Part shown: one piece after another, positions 8,701 through 11,453 of the stretch
How the letters are laid out: each line of letters begins with the position of its first letter
How positions within the stretch are numbered: the first letter of the stretch is position 1
Assembly (NCBI GenBank): GCA_001687465.1
Contig: LVLI01000906.1
Location: 1-11,453 of the forward strand
Reading direction: 5' to 3'
Source: Halocafeteria seosinensis
Taxonomy: Eukaryota > Sar > Bigyra > Bicosoecida
DNA: 11,453 nucleotides
Program-made: the position numbers and the translations under genes
Notes under the pieces: model-generated
The model's database searches: none
What the model saw: only the letters and a program-made list of their open reading frames with translations
Told to the model about the DNA's origin: nothing

Positions 8701-9392
8701 TGTTCGCTCCTCTACGTGCCGCATCTGCCACTTCGTCTGCAAGCAAATTCCCCCAGGTCTCTTTGTCCTGTGTGTTTACCTGGTGACTCTGCACCCATTT
8801 CGTTTGTTGTGGTGCTTATTTAATTCCCTTAAAAGAGTTCCCGCATACATGTCATATTCTACTACAATTCTGTGCTGCTGGAGGGCATTCACCACGGCCA
8901 TGTTGTCAATGTATAGCGTGCAGCTTCCCTTATAGCGAGCACATACTACCCACGCTCCCAGAGCAGCTCCAATCGCTTCCGGTTTTACTGTTCCCGGCAT
9001 AAATCCCATTTCCGGGATATAGAGTGGCCAACGACGTGTTGCAATGTTCTTCATAATTTATGTTCATCCGTCATGATTATTGTAGCAGCTCCAATTCTCA
9101 CATAGTTGTCTTCCACCGTAAGAGAACCATCCGTACCGTCTGTTTCACGAAGTTCGTGTCTTTCTTGGCAAGTTGAAGTTTTGCGGAGCCATGTTTTCAC
9201 AAAGTTCGTGTAATTCCGTTGAAAATGGTTCTTTTTACAGCTATTGGTGTACAAATAAGCGTATTGGCCCCAATTCTCATTTGCTGCCGTCAAATTAACC
9301 TTGCTATGGGGTACGGAGTGTATTGTGTGTAACTCTGCGGCTTGACTACCGGCGACCAGAGAAGAGGCAGCAGTCTGTCCGACTGGATTCAC
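8700..9392 (-). pseudogene. RNase H domain of the retrotransposon, broken by frame changes
   Basis: Type I RNase H, which removes the RNA strand during target-primed reverse transcription. All four acidic motifs can be read in order: GTDGSL (first Asp, near 9130), KPEAIGAALGAW (Glu), YIDNMAVVNAL (Asp) and GNLLADEVADAA (last Asp), with SHQ before the last one in the place of the conserved His. They lie in three different frames: 9392-9051, 9054-8776 and 8794 onward. The first junction is an ATGA overlap at 9054-9051, where the stop of one frame overlaps an ATG of the next; the second is a shift near 8800. The catalytic spacing is otherwise normal. Decay is therefore mainly by small indels, suggesting a fairly recent copy. 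Confidence 0.75.
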
Positions 9393-9414
9393 GAGGATTC
9401 TCCTGGCTTTGATT

Positions 9415-9736
9415 CTATTGAGCTACAGATCGTCCTTGATGATGGTGTTGAAATCTCTGATAAAAGATAGGGTTCTCTACATCTAGGTCCTTTCGCAACT
9501 CATCGGTCGGCTCCCATGTATTTTCAGAAGAGGAACCCACCCCTTCCACTCGGATCTGGTCCCCGGCCCTACCGACGAAGAATTTCCCACAATCGGAAAG
9601 TTGGAGGAACTGATTACAAGTTGATCCGTTATTGTCATCGCCTGCCACTTGCTCCTCAGCCTCCAGGTACCCTTTCAGCTGGGAGATCAGTCCCTCGTTT
9701 GTTCTTGACGTCCGACAGCACGCTTCTGAGTGACAT
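9415..9736 (-). pseudogene. Chromodomain-like coding fragment
   Basis: Minus strand. The frame 9648-9415 contains a string IRVEGVGSSSENTWEPTDEL, very like the second half of a chromodomain (consensus roughly VKWKGY-ENTWEP-L), but with the first aromatic cage region changed or missing. Chromodomains bind methylated histone H3 tails and occur in HP1-like proteins and at the end of the integrase of chromovirus LTR retrotransposons. A spliced model is possible: ATG at 9736, exon 9736-9671, a 61-bp GT-AG intron (9670-9610, donor GTACCT) and exon 9609-9415, 86 residues in all, phase 0. It lies inside the inverted-repeat segment. Whether it is a decayed transposon piece or a tiny host gene cannot be decided here. 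Confidence 0.45.
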
Positions 9737-9779
9737 TTTGTTTGTTAACTTTCGCGGAACTGAGTCTAGTTAAGGTAAT

Positions 9780-10107
9780 TGTCCAAATGTGTACGCGGTT
9801 CCGGGTTATGTTCGCTCTATAGATATATGTATACGACACGAGAACTCGTGACCCCCACTACAGCCACCATGTGAAGTTCATTTTTGCGAACTTCACAAGA
9901 CGGCAAGTCACACGTGCGGAAAGCACAGGGGAAGCAAAGGGGACAAAAGTGACCCTTGGTGGTTTGAGGAGGCCACAATTTGCCAACATATCCGTCAATA
10001 TCTCGACGATGAGACAATGCAATTTACCGAAATGCTGCACATCTGCTATTTCGACTACGCTCTATTTGATGGTATGAACAGAAATCGTCTACCTTCGTTG
10101 TGTGAAT
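9780..10107. other. Palindrome-rich stretch inside the inverted-repeat segment
   Basis: No gene is supported. Short open frames occur on both strands and neither stands out. The stretch contains a 9-bp hairpin at 9871-9896 (GTGAAGTTC, 8-base loop) and a near-perfect palindrome at 9837-9850 (CACGAG, AA, CTCGTG). The hairpin core GAAGTTC is the same word that forms the centre of the 22-bp inverted repeats. A CACGTG box lies at 9911-9916. Confidence 0.5.
9871..9896. repeat. Nine-bp perfect hairpin (GTGAAGTTC / GAACTTCAC)
   Basis: Arms 9871-9879 and 9888-9896 are perfect reverse complements with an 8-base loop. It shares the GAAGTTC core with the 22-bp inverted repeats at 9138 and 10143, so the same word occurs as a palindromic unit at least three times in this segment. 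Possible roles are a transposase or protein binding site or simple foldback; none can be shown from sequence. Confidence 0.55.
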
Positions 10108-10164
10108 GTTTCATATTGTTCGTGTAATTACAGTGTAGAATAACACGAACTTCGTGAAACAGAC

Positions 10165-10703
10165 TGTATACACGTGGTAGTGTTTACAGTCTTCTTCAAG
10201 AGTCACTGTTTGTGAATGGTGTTCAACCAATAGCTGCGATCATTTCATCCATATCTGAGCACTTCTTGGCATAGTACTGGTGTGTCTACTTTCCATCCTT
10301 CTTTGGAAATGTATACCCACCGTCTTCCTGATGCTGTTTGTTGGTTCAGTACAAAGTACGGTGCTACCGTGTCCACTGGTGCTGCTTTGTTTCCGGCAAC
10401 AGATCTTGAGAAAATACCAGTACTCCATACCGGGAATAATCCTCCACATGTTATCTTGAACTATCGTTGTAATTCCTAGACACGATGTAACAACTTCACT
10501 TGTTTCATCCCATTTGTTTAAATCATAGTCGAGCGGTATACCACCACTTGGCTACATCTAATGCCTTGCATCAACACTATGTCTATATATAGCATCTGGC
10601 TTTCCCACTCCTGTAGTTGCAATTGTTTATTTGTACTTTTGCCAACCGTTTTGCGATTTTATTGGATTTTCGCAACCCATAGTGGTGAGGGTTTAAAGTC
10701 CAG
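10165..10703 (-). pseudogene. Scrambled middle part of the LINE pol region
   Basis: This follows the reverse transcriptase start on the minus strand and should encode the catalytic loop, thumb and connection. One frame is open for about 85 codons or more (ending at 10240) and a second overlaps it (contains NQQTASGRRWVYISKEGW), but neither has a motif I recognise. Stops and frame changes break everything else. It is most likely eroded or rearranged pol sequence; an unrelated insertion cannot be excluded. Confidence 0.35.
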
Positions 10704-11274
10704 CTACCATTTTTCAGCATCCGACGAATTTGGGGATTTTCTCTCGTTGTAAGTTCCTTCTTCCACTACCATATGTTCCCTCGTATGGTCGTAGGCCTTC
10801 GAGATATCGACTTCCAATTTAATAGATACTAGTGCTGTTTTTCTCGTATGTTGTTTCACCATTTGTTTTAATAAAATTGGAGTTGCTATCTGCTTTCCGT
10901 TTAAGAAACCATACGCTGACACCATTAACACTTTTGGCGCTTGTTGTTTAATCACATCTTGAATTCTGTTCGATACAACGATCGTCAGGGCTTTTGAGAG
11001 AGTTTCAAGTAACGTTATTGGCCGGCATTTTATGTGATGCCTGTTCCTGGAAAAATGCCTTTCGATGCTTTAGACGAATAGTCCGTACAACACCGTGTAC
11101 ATGACATTTTCCTTCATCAGTTTCATCATGGAAGGATGAGAATTGCGCGGGAATATCACATTGGTAAAAAAGAAGGGTATATGGATTACGACGACGAAGA
11201 TGTGACTGATGGCCCACCGGCAGCTGGATGTTAGCCGCTACACTTAGGTAGCAGCTGGCGCCTGTGTCTGGCAA
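10704..11274 (-). pseudogene. Reverse transcriptase, N-terminal half (LINE type)
   Basis: Two overlapping minus-strand frames. The upstream one (11274-11005) has CDIPAQFSSF ... GVVRTIRL, in the place of the fingers region. The downstream one (about 11066-10704) has CRPITLLETLSKALTIVVSN, then YGFLNGKQIATPILLKQMV and the motif A segment ALVSIKLEVDISKAYDH. These correspond to the family patterns 'YRPISLL..LSKI....NRL', 'QxGFxxGRxxxDxILL' and 'LDxSKAYDxV'. The first catalytic Asp is therefore present. The switch of frame falls near 11040-11060, and the frame stops at 10704 before motifs B and C. The protein would not be active as it stands. Confidence 0.8.
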
Positions 11275-11453
11275 CTACAGGCCCGCTGTTCCACTAGGAG
11301 AGAGGCAGCATAAACGAGTGACTTCAAAGCATTGACGCAGACCCGAACTTCAGTATCCGTTTCCGTCACATCCCATGGGACCTCCGCATGGCTAGCTAGC
11401 AGTTCATTGCTTAATAGGATTGGGAGGATATTGTTGTTAGTTTCCTCTTGCAC

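Larger units (their letters stand above)
9138..10164. repeat. 1,027-bp segment bounded by perfect 22-bp inverted repeats
   Basis: Bases 9138-9159 are the exact reverse complement of 10143-10164; both arms centre on the quasi-palindrome CGAACTTCG. Imperfect further copies in direct orientation lie just inside, at 9193-9218 and 10108-10133, and share GTTCGTGTAATT. At the right end 10118-10129 can pair with 10139-10150 (11 of 12 bases, 9-base loop). A perfect 22-bp match in a window of this size is not expected by chance. It may be the terminal inverted repeats of a small transposon nested in the LINE, or an inverted duplication of LINE sequence, since the left arm overlaps the start of the RNase H coding region. 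Confidence 0.7.
8025..11453 (-). mobile_element. Degenerate non-LTR (LINE-type) retrotransposon with RNase H
   Basis: Minus-strand pieces appear in the order of a LINE pol ORF: reverse transcriptase start (11274-10704), a broken middle (10700-9400), RNase H (about 9140-8700) and a C-terminal tail to about 8025. Frames change near 11040, 9054, 8800 and 8340, and stops interrupt the middle, so the copy is not expected to be autonomous. The catalytic reverse transcriptase box C (the xxDD loop) was not found. The upstream end, including any endonuclease, lies outside the window. No poly-A or other clear 3' tail and no target-site duplication were found, so the left boundary is uncertain. The order and the presence of RNase H after the transcriptase point to a RNase H-bearing LINE clade; the exact clade cannot be told by eye. 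Confidence 0.72.

Noticed and set aside
9846-9867. tRNA-derived SINE promoter on the minus strand (TGGCTGTAGTGGG followed by GAGTTCTCGTGTC)
   Set aside because: The A-box-like and B-box-like words are only about ten bases apart instead of about thirty or more, the B box is a poor match, and no tRNA fold can be built around them.

Overview
This is nuclear DNA from a eukaryote. Three genes in the left two thirds are cut by small spliceosomal introns, and a decayed retrotransposon fills most of the right third. The organism is probably a unicellular alga or related protist. The ankyrin protein carries, from memory of the family, the 'PLHDxCW ... Rx(E/D)xWxxWxxFL ... WP' ending that I associate with diatoms and other stramenopiles. 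That placement is inference, not proof. No prokaryotic operon, CRISPR array, phage or viral signature was seen.

Layout. 1-1215: no gene that I can support. 1216-3005 (minus): a five-exon gene for a predicted 505-residue coiled-coil protein of unknown function, assembled here from splice signals and frame. 3006-4692: a long spacer between two divergent genes, carrying a duplicated block of about 150 bp (3535-3833) and a nested minisatellite (about 3955-4415). 4693-5479 (plus): four-exon cytosolic ribosomal protein L22 (eL22), the most secure call. 5480-6177: spacer with a perfect TGACGTCA box. 6178-7242 (plus): a four-exon, 288-residue ankyrin-repeat protein. 7243-7870: no secure gene, but one open frame without a good start.

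From about 8025 to the right edge the minus strand carries pieces of a non-LTR (LINE-type) retrotransposon in the expected order: N-terminal half of a reverse transcriptase (11274-10704), a scrambled middle, then an RNase H domain with all four acidic motifs (about 9140-8700) and a C-terminal tail. The coding frame is broken several times. Embedded in the middle is a 1,027-bp segment (9138-10164) bounded by perfect 22-bp inverted repeats and rich in small palindromes. It contains a chromodomain-like coding piece on the minus strand (9736-9415).

A shared trait of the host genes is tight intron design. Eight of ten inferred introns are 63-69 bp, and nine of ten fall in phase 0. In the ankyrin gene all three introns are multiples of three, and two have no in-frame stop. 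The three host genes look unrelated in function. The retroelement and the satellite arrays are the accessory part of the window. All gene models are by eye; no transcript or database evidence was available.
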